Source: Photobacterium gaetbulicola Gung47
Lineage (GTDB): Bacteria; Pseudomonadota; Gammaproteobacteria; Enterobacterales; Vibrionaceae
DNA length: 64,000 nt
Reading direction: 5' to 3'
Assembly (NCBI GenBank): GCA_000940995.1
Contig: CP005973.1
Coordinates: 868,001-932,000, forward strand
Position 1 is the first letter of the stretch. Every line of letters starts with the position of its first letter. The position numbers were made by a program, and so were the translations under genes. A model generated the notes under the pieces. It was not told where the DNA came from, made no database searches, and was given only the letters and a program-made list of their open reading frames with translations. Below are positions 17,588 through 26,440 of the stretch, one piece after another.

Positions 17588-19294
17588 ATGAGTGGTCAAC
17601 GTCTCAAAGTCCAATTTCAGCGCTTGTATAACCATTTCTCAGGCAAAGATGCCGATACCAACCTCCAAGACATTGCCGAAGTGTTATTTTGTACCCGTCG
17701 TAATGTTCGTATGGTTATCAATAAAATGGTGGACAAGGGCTGGATCACCTGGGAGCCTGCGGTAGGTCGGGGCAAACAATCTCGGCTAGTGTTTTGTAGC
17801 ACTGACAATGAATTGCAGCTAATGCATGCAAGAAAGTTGGTTGCAGAAGGTAAACTCGAACCTGCCCTAGAAGCACTTGAACACAATGCCGATAAGCTGG
17901 CGCAAATCATTCAGGAGCAACTTGGCCATACGACTGCTCACGGTAAGCAAATTGTTCGTCTGCCATACTATCGCGAGTTCAGTAATCTTAATCCGCTTCA
18001 GCCGTTACGGCGCTCAGAGCAGCACTTGGTCCGCCAGGTGTTTAATGGCTTGACGCGTATAAACGAGGAAAAAGAGGAAGTTGAGGGGGATTTGGCGCAC
18101 CACTGGGAGGCTATCACCCCTCGCCACTGGCGCTTTTATATTCGCCCTTCAGTCCGTTTTCATGATGGCCGTTTGCTAAATAGTAACGATATTATTGCGA
18201 CCTTCAACCGCGTCAAGCAACACCGATTGTTCAGCCATATCAAACAGATTGAGGCACCTTTTAGCAATACTATCGACTTCTATCTCGGAACTGATGATCA
18301 TCGCTTTCCTGATTTGTTAACCAACCTTATCGCCATGATTCAACCTGCAGATGCTGACATGGATAACCCTAATGTGTTGTTTCCTATCGGTACTGGCCCG
18401 TACAAGGTAATTCAGAATGACAGTAAGCGTTTTAAGCTGGAAGCCTCGGATCAGTATTTTGGCTTCAGGGCGTTGATTGACGTCGTTGATATCTGGATGC
18501 TCTCTGATGTGGCTTCGTGTTACTTGCAACCTGCAACTGATGCAAGCCAGTTGGGTGATGTCAGTGTATCCTCGAAGTTGAAACTGGATGAAGGGTGTAA
18601 CTTTCTTTTGTTTAACCGAACAGGTGGCCTTCCTGCTGACCCAGATTGGTTGCGATACTTACAAGGTCGCCTGACGGCTTTGCAGTTGTTGCAGAGGTTG
18701 AACAAGGATCAAATAGGAGACTTCCGGTTAACCAATGCCTACGGCATCCTACCGGGATGGACGCATGTGCCGCTTCACTCTATACCGGTGAGTGCACCAC
18801 CATCGAAAAGAACGGTGACGATTGCCTTTGCCTGTCAGCATCCGGTTTACCCACATGTCGCGAATGCGATCAAGGACATATTGGCAGAAGATGGTATCAA
18901 GTTAAAAATATTGGAGCTCACCACGACAGAAATTGCACTCGGAAAACATAGCCAGAAGATTGATCTTTGGTTAGGTGGTATGAGCTTGATGAATTATCGC
19001 GATGATGCCTTGCTGTCGTGGTTTTTTAATTTTGATCACATCGCACGGGCAATGCCGGAAGAGGAGTTCGAGCAGCTTGAGCAAGAGGTAACGCGATGGC
19101 GAGCAAACCCCGAACAGGCCCCTCCGTGTCAGCATATAGGAGCGAAGCTTGTGCAGTTTGGTCAGGTCTTGCCACTGTTCCATAACTGGTTGGGAGTTGA
19201 TGACTCTGGGGCAGTACAGGGCATGCAGTCGAATTCTATGGGATGGTTTGACTTTAAATCGGTTTGGATGAAACCGGAACACGAATCTCAGTAG
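17588..19294 (+). CDS. sgrR: SgrR-family transcriptional regulator with solute-binding domain
   Basis: A 568-residue cytoplasmic regulator. Residues 1-110 form an SgrR-type winged helix (QDIAEVLFCTRRNVRMVINK, MVDKGWITWEPAVGRGKQSR). Residues about 120-520 resemble a periplasmic oligopeptide-binding protein (SBP_bac_5) used as an internal sensor (NPLQPLRRSEQHLVRQVFNG, WEAITPRHWRFYIRP, FHDGRLLNSNDI). In E. coli SgrR senses sugar-phosphate stress and activates the SgrS RNA. In Vibrionaceae there are several paralogues, so the exact ligand is uncertain. It stands alone, with a structured element in its upstream gap. Confidence 0.85.
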   Translation: MSGQRLKVQFQRLYNHFSGKDADTNLQDIAEVLFCTRRNVRMVINKMVDKGWITWEPAVGRGKQSRLVFCSTDNELQLMHARKLVAEGKLEPALEALEHNADKLAQIIQEQLGHTTAHGKQIVRLPYYREFSNLNPLQPLRRSEQHLVRQVFNGLTRINEEKEEVEGDLAHHWEAITPRHWRFYIRPSVRFHDGRLLNSNDIIATFNRVKQHRLFSHIKQIEAPFSNTIDFYLGTDDHRFPDLLTNLIAMIQPADADMDNPNVLFPIGTGPYKVIQNDSKRFKLEASDQYFGFRALIDVVDIWMLSDVASCYLQPATDASQLGDVSVSSKLKLDEGCNFLLFNRTGGLPADPDWLRYLQGRLTALQLLQRLNKDQIGDFRLTNAYGILPGWTHVPLHSIPVSAPPSKRTVTIAFACQHPVYPHVANAIKDILAEDGIKLKILELTTTEIALGKHSQKIDLWLGGMSLMNYRDDALLSWFFNFDHIARAMPEEEFEQLEQEVTRWRANPEQAPPCQHIGAKLVQFGQVLPLFHNWLGVDDSGAVQGMQSNSMGWFDFKSVWMKPEHESQ

Positions 19295-19438
19295 CTGAAG
19301 TGTTAACAAGGAGAAAGTTCATACTCTTTACACTGCTCATTCATCATTTTGACATTTGTGCGGATTAAAAAGTCATTGTGCCTCGCTATTTGATACGGCG
19401 CATGGGCGAGAACTAACATGACTGCATGGAGAGTCACA

Positions 19439-19579
19439 ATGTTTGAAATTGATCTTACTGACTTTGAACTAAACGAAGATGAGTTCTGGAATGAGTATCA
19501 GCAAGACTTGGAGTTTGCTGACTGGAGTGAGTCTGATAATTTTGATGAATATGAATACGTCGATGATCAAGTAGGGTAG
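19439..19579 (+). CDS. Tiny highly acidic protein
   Basis: A 46-residue ORF whose product begins MFEIDLTDFELNEDEFWNEY; nearly half of its residues are Asp or Glu and there is no Lys or Arg. GGAGAG lies before the ATG at 19439; an in-frame ATG also occurs at 19418. It is followed 13 bases later by a very stable hairpin. The biased composition and good translation signal argue for a real gene. It could be an inhibitory DNA-mimic-like or metal-binding peptide, but no function can be assigned. Confidence 0.5.
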   Translation: MFEIDLTDFELNEDEFWNEYQQDLEFADWSESDNFDEYEYVDDQVG

Positions 19580-19592
19580 GCATATTCCTTCC

Positions 19593-19630
19593 AACAGAAC
19601 AGGCATCTGGATTTTACTGCCTGTTCTGTT
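19593..19630. terminator. Perfect 13-bp hairpin between convergent genes
   Basis: AACAGAACAGGCA (19593-19605) and TGCCTGTTCTGTT (19618-19630) form a perfect stem with a 12-base loop between the tiny acidic gene and the carboxypeptidase gene that runs toward it. It is probably a shared transcription terminator although no T run follows on either side. Confidence 0.6.
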
Positions 19631-19655
19631 CAATACAATAAGGCTTAGTGTCGAG

Positions 19656-20870
19656 TCATGTTTGGTTGGCTTTTGTTTTTAGCGCTTCGTTTTGACTGCT
19701 GAACCATTGGTTTATCGGTCGCCAAACAACATCGAACATCGACTTGTACCAAGGCGCTTCCTCTACTTGCTTGGTTGCCAGTAACGGTTGTTCAGCGATA
19801 ACGACCTCATCGATGTACCAGATAACTCTACCGACCTCTTGCCCTTTGTCGACAGGGGCTTCTAGGTTGTCGTAGATAATTGCATAGTCTACGTTCTTTC
19901 TTTGGCGCCGAGGTATAGTGACCTTACCGCCAGAGCCAACTTCAACCTCGATACTTGAGGGGCTGCCGTACCAGACACGCAGTGGCTGCAGCTCTTCTTT
20001 GCTGAAATTCGGTTCGATGTCCTGGTAGAAGCGAAATCCCCATGTCAGAAGCTTTTTACTTTCAGTGCGGCGTACAGTGGCACTTTGAGTACCCAAGACA
20101 ACGGCAATTAGCCGTTGTCCATTTTGTTGTGCGGAAGACACGAGGCTGTAGCCGGCCTGTTTGGTGTAGCCAGTTTTCACGCCATCAACATTGATCGTCG
20201 TGTCCCAGAGCAATGCGTTGCGGTTGCCTTGTTTTATTTTACCGAAGGTGAATGACTTTTCTTTGAATAGCGGGTACATATCCGGTAAATCACTGATCAA
20301 TGACTTTGATAGCAAGGCCATGTCATAAGCGGTAGTTTGCTGTTCAGCTGAATCTAACCCATGAGGATTGGTGAAGTAAGTATCTTTCATACCGACTTTT
20401 TCGGCATAGCGGTTCATCATTTCGATAAATGCAGTTTGGTGGCCGGCAACGTGCTCCGCTAGTGCTACCGTAGCATCATTACCCGATGAAATAATGACAC
20501 CCCGGTTGAGGTCGTCCACAGAGACTTGGTCACCTACATTGAGAAACATTTTCGATGACCCTGGGAATTTCTTACCCCATGCATTTTCACTGATGATGAC
20601 CATGTCGTCCGATGTGATATGGCCAGACTTGATTTCTTGGCCAACAATATAGCTGGTCATGATTTTTACTAGGCTTGCGGGGGCATGGGGCGCATGGATA
20701 TTTTCACCAGCAATGACTTGCCCTGTGTCGTAACTCATTAAAATCCATGACTTGGCTTGAATGTCAGGAGGGGAAGGGTGGATTTCTGCATGACTTAGCG
20801 ATGTCATTACCAGTGCAAGTGCATAACAAGCGATGTGGTGGCATGTTTTATTAAAGGAAGAAAGTGTCAT
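19656..20870 (-). CDS. D-alanyl-D-alanine carboxypeptidase (PBP5/6 type)
   Basis: A 404-residue periplasmic low-molecular-weight penicillin-binding protein that trims the terminal D-Ala from peptidoglycan stem peptides. It has a signal peptide ending near SLSHAE, catalytic Ser66 in SLVK, the SGN motif at 129-131 and KTG at 232-234 (VDGVKTGYT). A beta-rich C-terminal domain occupies about 275-370, followed by an amphipathic tail (SMFDVVWRPINQWF) that would anchor the protein to the inner membrane, as in DacA and DacC. Length is as expected. Whether it is the main DacA or a paralogue cannot be told here. Confidence 0.94.
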   Translation of the reverse strand: MTLSSFNKTCHHIACYALALVMTSLSHAEIHPSPPDIQAKSWILMSYDTGQVIAGENIHAPHAPASLVKIMTSYIVGQEIKSGHITSDDMVIISENAWGKKFPGSSKMFLNVGDQVSVDDLNRGVIISSGNDATVALAEHVAGHQTAFIEMMNRYAEKVGMKDTYFTNPHGLDSAEQQTTAYDMALLSKSLISDLPDMYPLFKEKSFTFGKIKQGNRNALLWDTTINVDGVKTGYTKQAGYSLVSSAQQNGQRLIAVVLGTQSATVRRTESKKLLTWGFRFYQDIEPNFSKEELQPLRVWYGSPSSIEVEVGSGGKVTIPRRQRKNVDYAIIYDNLEAPVDKGQEVGRVIWYIDEVVIAEQPLLATKQVEEAPWYKSMFDVVWRPINQWFSSQNEALKTKANQT

Positions 20871-21364
20871 CGGAACTCACCCTGTCTCTACTACATGGTT
20901 GCACTTTTCAGCATAGTAAATAAATACCATGAAGGACTAACTTGATACCGGAAGGGAAGAGACTTTTGTATGAATCTCACCGGTGAGATTCAAAGGGAGT
21001 CGCACTCGTCCAGGTCGTTATCGCTGTTATTCGGGGCTCGGATAACCGGGCCGAAAGAGAGATGTTGGCTTTTTCCATCTTATTTAACCAACACTCAATA
21101 ATATCCATATAGCTTTCACCTTACTGCGCAGAGTGACAGTATTCAGTGCTACTTTAAATGGATATTCATAAAAACAACAAACAAAGCAGAAAAATGCGCG
21201 GTGCTTGATGTTTTTTTGTTGGAAATCAGATGCATCTCACGTATGTTTGTTTGGTGTTAACTATGTGTTGTGGTTGTTGTTGTCTTATTGGATTACTTCA
21301 CGTAAATGCTGTCAAGGAATGTGTAGACTAATTTAGATTAATCACTCAGGGAGTTGAGTAGCAA
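20871..21364. promoter_or_regulatory. Divergent control region of the carboxypeptidase and nhaD
   Basis: No gene is seen in these 494 bases. They include a perfect 20-bp palindrome at 20972-20991 (listed separately) and a GC-rich stretch at 21032-21060 with a weak TTCGG / CCGAA hairpin. The last 170 bases before nhaD are AT-rich and probably contain its promoter. Confidence 0.4.
20972..20991. promoter_or_regulatory. Perfect 20-bp palindrome, candidate operator
   Basis: GAATCTCACCGGTGAGATTC is a perfect palindrome with no loop and no T run after it, so it fits a dimeric repressor or activator site better than a terminator. It lies about 100 bases upstream of the carboxypeptidase start. Confidence 0.5.
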
Positions 21365-22804
21365 ATGAAACTGTTACGAGTAAGTATGATGTTGGGGGCA
21401 ACCGTGACAGCCCTGTTGGCAGGAGGCAGCGCTTTTGCTGCAGTACCAGGGGCCGATTTAACTCAGTCGACGGTTGGTTACGCATCATTGCTAATTTTTG
21501 GTCTAGCGTATTGCTTGGTAATGGGGGAAGAGTATCTTCAGCTGCGAAAGTCTAAGCCGGTATTGTTGGCCGCAGGTTTAATATGGTTAATGATTGGCTT
21601 TGTCTATCAGCAGCAGGGGCAGATCGAGTTGGCCAAAGCGGCCCTAGAACACAATTTGCTGGAATATGCAGAGCTATTACTGTTTTTGCTGGTTGCAATG
21701 ACTTACATCAGTGCGATGGAAGAGCGGCGTCTATTCGATGCCCTCCAAGCCTGGATGGTAAGCAAAGGCTTTAACTTCAGGAGCCTGTTTTGGCTTACCG
21801 GGTTCTTGTCCTTTATGATCTCTCCTATCGCCGATAACCTGACTACGGCTTTGCTGATGTGTGCAGTTGTGATGAAAGTGGGGGGTAGCAATTTACGTTT
21901 TATCAACATAGCGTGTATTAACATCGTTGTGGCTGCCAATGCGGGTGGGGCATTTAGTCCATTTGGTGATATTACAACGTTAATGGTTTGGCAGGCTGGA
22001 TTAGTTACCTTTACCCAGTTTATCGACTTGTTTATCCCATCATTGGTCAATTATCTTGTTCCGGCGTTTATTATGTCGCTCTTTGTCCCTAAAACGAGGC
22101 CAAACACGACCAGTGAGTACGTAGAGCTGAAACGTGGTGCAAGGCGAATTGTTCTTCTATTTATCCTGACGATTGCAACAGCAGTTGGTTTTCATGCCTG
22201 GGTCCACTTCCCACCGGTTATTGGGATGATGATGGGGTTGGCTTATCTGCAGTTCTTTGGTTTCTTCCTGCGTAAGACATTGAAGCGTTCACTCGAAAAG
22301 AAAACTGCATTGGCGATAGCTAACCAGGATGAAGAAGCGCTGAAACGAATAGGTTCTGTGGTGCCTTTTGATGTTTTTAAGCGTGTTTCTCATGCCGAGT
22401 GGGATACGCTGTTGTTTTTCTATGGTGTTGTAATGTGCGTGGGGGGCTTGAGCCTATTGGGTTACCTGGGCATGGTGTCTGAGGTGATGTATTCCCAGTG
22501 GAACCCTGTGTGGGCGAATATCATGGTCGGTATACTCTCGGCAATAGTCGATAATATCCCGGTTATGTTTGCGGTCTTGACAATGCAACCCGAGCTCTCA
22601 TTGGGCAACTGGCTGCTAGTTACCTTAACCGCCGGGGTTGGCGGGAGTTTGCTGTCGATTGGCTCTGCGGCCGGCGTTGCTCTGATGGGAGCCGCTCACG
22701 GTAAATATACTTTCTTCGGACATTTGAGGTGGATGCCGGTTATTGCATTGGGCTATGTGGCGAGTATTATTTGCCACTTGTTACTGAACAACCATTTGTT
22801 CTAA
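21365..22804 (+). CDS. nhaD: Na+/H+ antiporter NhaD
   Basis: A 479-residue inner-membrane antiporter of the ion transporter superfamily that exports Na+ in exchange for protons in marine and alkaline-tolerant bacteria. The N-terminus is a cleavable-looking signal segment (LAGGSAFAAVPGAD), as seen in NhaD proteins. About 12 membrane helices follow. Characteristic segments include SFMISPIADNLTTALL, VAANAGGAFSPFGDITTLMVW, SAIVDNIPVMFAVL and SIGSAAGVALMGAAHGKYTF. Length is normal. A signal for cation control is not evident in the upstream gap. A terminator follows. Confidence 0.94.
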   Translation: MKLLRVSMMLGATVTALLAGGSAFAAVPGADLTQSTVGYASLLIFGLAYCLVMGEEYLQLRKSKPVLLAAGLIWLMIGFVYQQQGQIELAKAALEHNLLEYAELLLFLLVAMTYISAMEERRLFDALQAWMVSKGFNFRSLFWLTGFLSFMISPIADNLTTALLMCAVVMKVGGSNLRFINIACINIVVAANAGGAFSPFGDITTLMVWQAGLVTFTQFIDLFIPSLVNYLVPAFIMSLFVPKTRPNTTSEYVELKRGARRIVLLFILTIATAVGFHAWVHFPPVIGMMMGLAYLQFFGFFLRKTLKRSLEKKTALAIANQDEEALKRIGSVVPFDVFKRVSHAEWDTLLFFYGVVMCVGGLSLLGYLGMVSEVMYSQWNPVWANIMVGILSAIVDNIPVMFAVLTMQPELSLGNWLLVTLTAGVGGSLLSIGSAAGVALMGAAHGKYTFFGHLRWMPVIALGYVASIICHLLLNNHLF

Positions 22805-22918
22805 GTGGTAACGCTTAAATGCTTGTTAAGAAAAGAATTTGAATGAAAAACGTTCAACTTTGACGTGTTAACAAATAGAAAGTGTGTAGAACATCACTAA
22901 AGAAAAAATGAAATGCGG

Positions 22919-22944
22919 GCCCAGCAACTGCTGGGCTTTTTTTT
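22919..22944 (+). terminator. Terminator of nhaD
   Basis: GCCCAGCA / TGCTGGGC stem with a two-base loop followed by eight T. Confidence 0.9.
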
Positions 22945-22999
22945 GGGTAATTGTCGTGCTTAACTAGATGTATACGAAGGTATGTCAGAGGATTGGCGT

Positions 23000-23653
23000 A
23001 TGAAAAAATACGGATGTTTCATTGTGAGTGCGACTGTGCTCTTTACGGGTTCTTTGGCCCATGCGATGGATTTGGACACCTTGTTCAGGGTCCCCAGCGT
23101 TAAATTGGCTATCGCCAAGTCCAACGGAAATATCGATATTACCAAGCGAGAAGAGTTTAACGATATCCCGTTTAATTCCTCAAATTCGGTCACCCCGGTT
23201 ATTTCTCTGATGCAGTCACCATACTATTTCTCGGAGTCAACTCGCTGGGGGTACCATACAGAGCTGTCCGCTAGCTATTTTGATCTCGATTATGATGACG
23301 ACGATGATGATCAATTCGTTGGCGGGAACTATAAGGGCTATTCGGTTGGTTTAACGCCAGTACTGTTTTACCAGTTTGGTGACCGAAAGTTATGCTCTAC
23401 ATGTAAAAGTTGGCGTTTCGAGCTAGGGGCAGGGGTCCACTACATTAATGCAGATGGCAAACTGAAGAATGCTGACAATAGCCAGATAGACTTTGATTCG
23501 TCGGGGTTTGGTTTCAATTCCCATCTTGGGGCTGTACTTAACTACAAAAACTGGGAGCTGGGGCTGCGTATTGTGGCACCGACCAGATTAGATGATGCCG
23601 GTATCAAGGTTGAGCATGGGTTATCGTCAATAAGCTTTGGCTACCGCTTCTAG
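23000..23653 (+). CDS. Small outer-membrane beta-barrel protein
   Basis: A 217-residue exported protein. The signal peptide ends near SLAHAMD. The remainder alternates in a beta-barrel fashion (TRWGYHTELSASYFDLDY, YKGYSVGLTPVLFYQFGD, WRFELGAGVHYINAD, WELGLRIVAPTRL) and ends in the outer-membrane signature SFGYRF with terminal Phe. A run of six Asp (around residues 95-102) would be in an external loop and could bind cations. Two cysteines (CSTC) lie in another loop. The ATG at 23000 is chosen over 22982 because GAGG lies eight bases upstream. The precise family is not known to me. Confidence 0.7.
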   Translation: MKKYGCFIVSATVLFTGSLAHAMDLDTLFRVPSVKLAIAKSNGNIDITKREEFNDIPFNSSNSVTPVISLMQSPYYFSESTRWGYHTELSASYFDLDYDDDDDDQFVGGNYKGYSVGLTPVLFYQFGDRKLCSTCKSWRFELGAGVHYINADGKLKNADNSQIDFDSSGFGFNSHLGAVLNYKNWELGLRIVAPTRLDDAGIKVEHGLSSISFGYRF

Positions 23654-23720
23654 GTCGGCCAATGACGACAAAGCGCCTATTTGAGCTGCGAAATAGGCGC
23701 TTCATATTGGGTCTGCGTTG

Positions 23721-24740
23721 CTATTTGAGTTGTTTCAGTGCTAATTCAAGTTCAGATAAAAAGGTGTCGATATCTTCGCGACTGATATCGATATGGGTGA
23801 CCAACCGCATTGGATTCCCCGGCGTAATAATAATCCCCTTCTCCTTCAAGATATCGGCGAGTTGCCGTTGATCGAGAGCTGGATCTACTTTAGCAAAAAC
23901 AATATTGGTCTGTACCCTATCGGACTTCACCGAAAAACCAGGCAGGTGGTTCAGGCCCTCGGCAAGCTTCTTGGCGTTGGCGTGGTCATCGGCTAAACGG
24001 GCGACATGCTCGGTCAAGGCGATCTTTGCGGCCGCCGCCAAAATACCCGCTTGGCGCATACCGCCCCCCAAGACTTTTCGCCAGCGGCGTACTCGAGCAA
24101 TAAAGGCCTTGTCGCCAAGGACGAGAGAGCCAACCGGTGCACCCAATCCTTTGGACAAACAAACTGTCATAGAATCAAAGTACTGACTGATCTGTTTGAT
24201 ATCCACGTTCAGAGCGGTGGCAGCATTGTAGACTCGGGCGCCGTCTAAATGCAGCTTGAGATTATGTTTATTCACAAACTCTCTGGCTTCAGCCATATAG
24301 GAAAGCGGTAAGACTTTACCGTTGATGGTATTTTCCAGACTAAGCAAGCGGGTACGGGCGAAATGCGCGTCGTCGGGTTTTATTGCGGCCGCAAGCTTGG
24401 CGAAAGGAATTGTGCCATCCTTTTCATTCTCTATGGGCTGAGGTTGGATTGACCCGAGAACGGCTGCACCGCCTCCTTCAAACATATAGTTATGCGCTTG
24501 TTGGCCGCATAGATATTCATCACCTCGCTCACAGTGGGCCATCAGCGACAGTAAATTGGCTTGTGTACCGGAACTGCAAAACAGAGCACTTTCAAAACCA
24601 TGTCGCTCTGCTGCCCACACTTCAAGATCATTGACGGTCGGATCATCACCGTAGACGTCATCGCCAACAGGAGCGGTAGCCATCGCCTCGCGCATGGCCT
24701 GGCTTGGGTGGGTTACAGTATCAGAACGAAAATCTATCAT
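23721..24740 (-). CDS. ltaE: Low-specificity L-threonine aldolase
   Basis: A 339-residue PLP enzyme that cleaves threonine and allo-threonine to glycine and acetaldehyde. The family landmarks are all present: MIDFRSDTVTHP at the start, GDDVYGDDPTVN, FCSSGTQANLLSL, LHLDGARVYNAA and the PLP lysine Lys197 in CLSKGLGAPVGS. Length is normal. It is a single gene, convergent with the small barrel protein. It supplies glycine, which links loosely to the glycine genes at the left of the window. Confidence 0.96.
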   Translation of the reverse strand: MIDFRSDTVTHPSQAMREAMATAPVGDDVYGDDPTVNDLEVWAAERHGFESALFCSSGTQANLLSLMAHCERGDEYLCGQQAHNYMFEGGGAAVLGSIQPQPIENEKDGTIPFAKLAAAIKPDDAHFARTRLLSLENTINGKVLPLSYMAEAREFVNKHNLKLHLDGARVYNAATALNVDIKQISQYFDSMTVCLSKGLGAPVGSLVLGDKAFIARVRRWRKVLGGGMRQAGILAAAAKIALTEHVARLADDHANAKKLAEGLNHLPGFSVKSDRVQTNIVFAKVDPALDQRQLADILKEKGIIITPGNPMRLVTHIDISREDIDTFLSELELALKQLK

Positions 24741-25052
24741 GGTTACTTCCTTGGTTTATTCTGTTTGGCCCATTGGGTATTTTCATGGGGTATATCACTT
24801 TGCCAGAAACGGGACCGAGTGAATAGAAATCTGTGCCATGATTTTTCTCAATTGGCTAAAATTTGATACCGAGCAAGAAAATGAATGAATAATTGTTGTT
24901 AATTCGTGAATTTTCATTTGGCACTTTCGGTTTTAGCTAGAATTAGTAATGTAGAGATTGGGGGCGCTGCTTGCAGCGTTATTCGGCAACTTGCATTTTA
25001 AGTTTGCTGTAGCAGAAGAAATCATGGCATAAGCCAGATGGGAGGCTGTCAT
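24741..25052. other. Gap with a short GC-rich hairpin
   Basis: A 312-base divergent gap without a gene. CGCTGCTTGCAGCG at about 24965-24978 forms a tight six-base stem. It is followed by GCAACTT...AAGTTTGC, which can also pair. These could be part of the leader of the gene at 25053. Confidence 0.3.
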
Positions 25053-25355
25053 ATGTTGGCTGAACATAGACATTTCACTTTACCTGGTGAATCAAGACTT
25101 CATGCAGATGTTACAGTAAGTCCTGTAGGGGAGCTTGAAGTTAATATCCTCGAGCAGAATAGCCATTTAAGCGGTGAATTTGACCAGCTGTATTTCTATT
25201 CTGAAGGAAAGAAAACTGAACTTGTTTGCAAAGATCAGATCAAGAGAGACGATGTTAAATGGCACCTATCTTTAGCGAGCGATGATGCAAGAGAGCTCGC
25301 CAAACTGATAGAGCTTGCTGAAGAAGAATATGAAATTCTGATGCGGGATCTGTAG
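25053..25355 (+). CDS. Small cytoplasmic protein of unknown function
   Basis: A 100-residue acidic soluble protein with no signal peptide or membrane helix. GGAGG at 25041-25045 fixes the ATG at 25053 rather than 25038. The N-terminal half is predicted beta-rich (LHADVTVSPVGELEVNIL, QLYFYSEGKKTELVC) and the C-terminal half helical (DDARELAKLIELAEEEYEIL). I do not recognise a family. It stands alone between threonine aldolase and a convergent LysR gene, with its own terminator. Confidence 0.65.
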   Translation: MLAEHRHFTLPGESRLHADVTVSPVGELEVNILEQNSHLSGEFDQLYFYSEGKKTELVCKDQIKRDDVKWHLSLASDDARELAKLIELAEEEYEILMRDL

Positions 25356-25391
25356 TTACCCTGTAACTTAATTGGTCTGGCAATGGTTAGT

Positions 25392-25420
25392 AAAATCCTG
25401 CTGTTTAAGCAGGATTTTTA
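25392..25420. terminator. Terminator between a small gene and the LysR gene
   Basis: AAAATCCTGC / GCAGGATTTT stem with a seven-base loop and T-rich flank, shared by the two convergent genes. Confidence 0.85.
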
Positions 25421-25436
25421 TTTCTGAAGGCATGAA

Positions 25437-26324
25437 TTAGCTTTGGCTCAGAAGGTGCGTAATCACATCGATAATCTGTAGGTATCGTTTCGCCAGTGGG
25501 CGGTGCTGTTTTCTCAGTAGATAAAGCTCTTGTCTGACTGTTTTTGGAAGCGGGAGAGTTTTGATTTTGTCTTGGTTGCTAAACTGGCTAACAGCCTTCT
25601 CGGGTAACACGGTAAAACCGAGACCTTCAGATACAGGAAGCAATATCTGGTTGAGCTGATTAATATAACCCGTTTTTTTTATTTTATTGAAATCAAAATG
25701 GCTATCACTGTAGTTTGCCAAGTGCACCTGCTGTAGGTAATGCTTGCCGTCAGGGTGGTCAATAAATCCGAATGAATATAAGGCGTCTTTTGATAATTGA
25801 TCTTCCGGATAGTCTGCCGGCACCACAACGCATAATGCTTCCTGGCCGATTTGGTGTTGGTCGAAATATTGGTCGTCAACCGAATGGGTCACGATACCAA
25901 TATCAAACTGGCCGTTTTTGATCCCTTCGAGAATTCTATGATTCGGCGCTGATTCCAGGTGTATACTGATTGCCTGATGTTTTTGCTGATGTTTGAGAAA
26001 ATGGGGATAGAGAAACATCGCCAGCGAACCAGAACAAGCCAAGTGGCATTCGCCACAGAAAGGGTCATCGGTTAATAATTCGCCCAATAGCTGTTTTTCA
26101 TCTTCTTGGCGTTTTACGCCGTATCGATAGAGTTGCTGGCCAGCAGGTGTCAGCTCAAATCTTTTACCGATACGTTTAATTAACGGCGTTCCGGCTTGCT
26201 CCTCGAGTTTTTTAATATGTTGGCTGACGCCAGGTTGGGTCATGAAGAGTCTTTCTGCAGTCTGAGTGAAGTGGCCGACTTCAACCAAGGTAATAAATGT
26301 ATGGAGCCATTGGGTATTTAGCAT
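25437..26324 (-). CDS. LysR-family transcriptional regulator
   Basis: A 295-residue regulator. The N-terminal winged helix (LHTFITLVEVGHFTQTAERL, MTQPGVSQHIKKLEEQAG, LIKRIGKRFELTPAGQ) occupies residues 1-65. The remainder is a periplasmic-binding-protein-like effector domain (GIKNGQFDIGIVTHSV, LCVVVPADYPEDQL, VSEGLGFTVLPEKAV). The ATG at 26324 is taken as the start; a TTG at 26333 is the alternative. The effector and targets are unknown. Its promoter faces away from its upstream neighbour nagA (same strand), so it has no divergent target gene, which is atypical for the family. Confidence 0.9.
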   Translation of the reverse strand: MLNTQWLHTFITLVEVGHFTQTAERLFMTQPGVSQHIKKLEEQAGTPLIKRIGKRFELTPAGQQLYRYGVKRQEDEKQLLGELLTDDPFCGECHLACSGSLAMFLYPHFLKHQQKHQAISIHLESAPNHRILEGIKNGQFDIGIVTHSVDDQYFDQHQIGQEALCVVVPADYPEDQLSKDALYSFGFIDHPDGKHYLQQVHLANYSDSHFDFNKIKKTGYINQLNQILLPVSEGLGFTVLPEKAVSQFSNQDKIKTLPLPKTVRQELYLLRKQHRPLAKRYLQIIDVITHLLSQS

Positions 26325-26440
26325 GGCAAGCAAGGTACTGTTTTAATATCTGTGTAAAAGATTAGTACCATCGGAGTATGAATGTCGTCAAGCAGATACC
26401 ATTGGCGAGGTATCTGCCTGCTTTAGGATGTGCTTTACCT

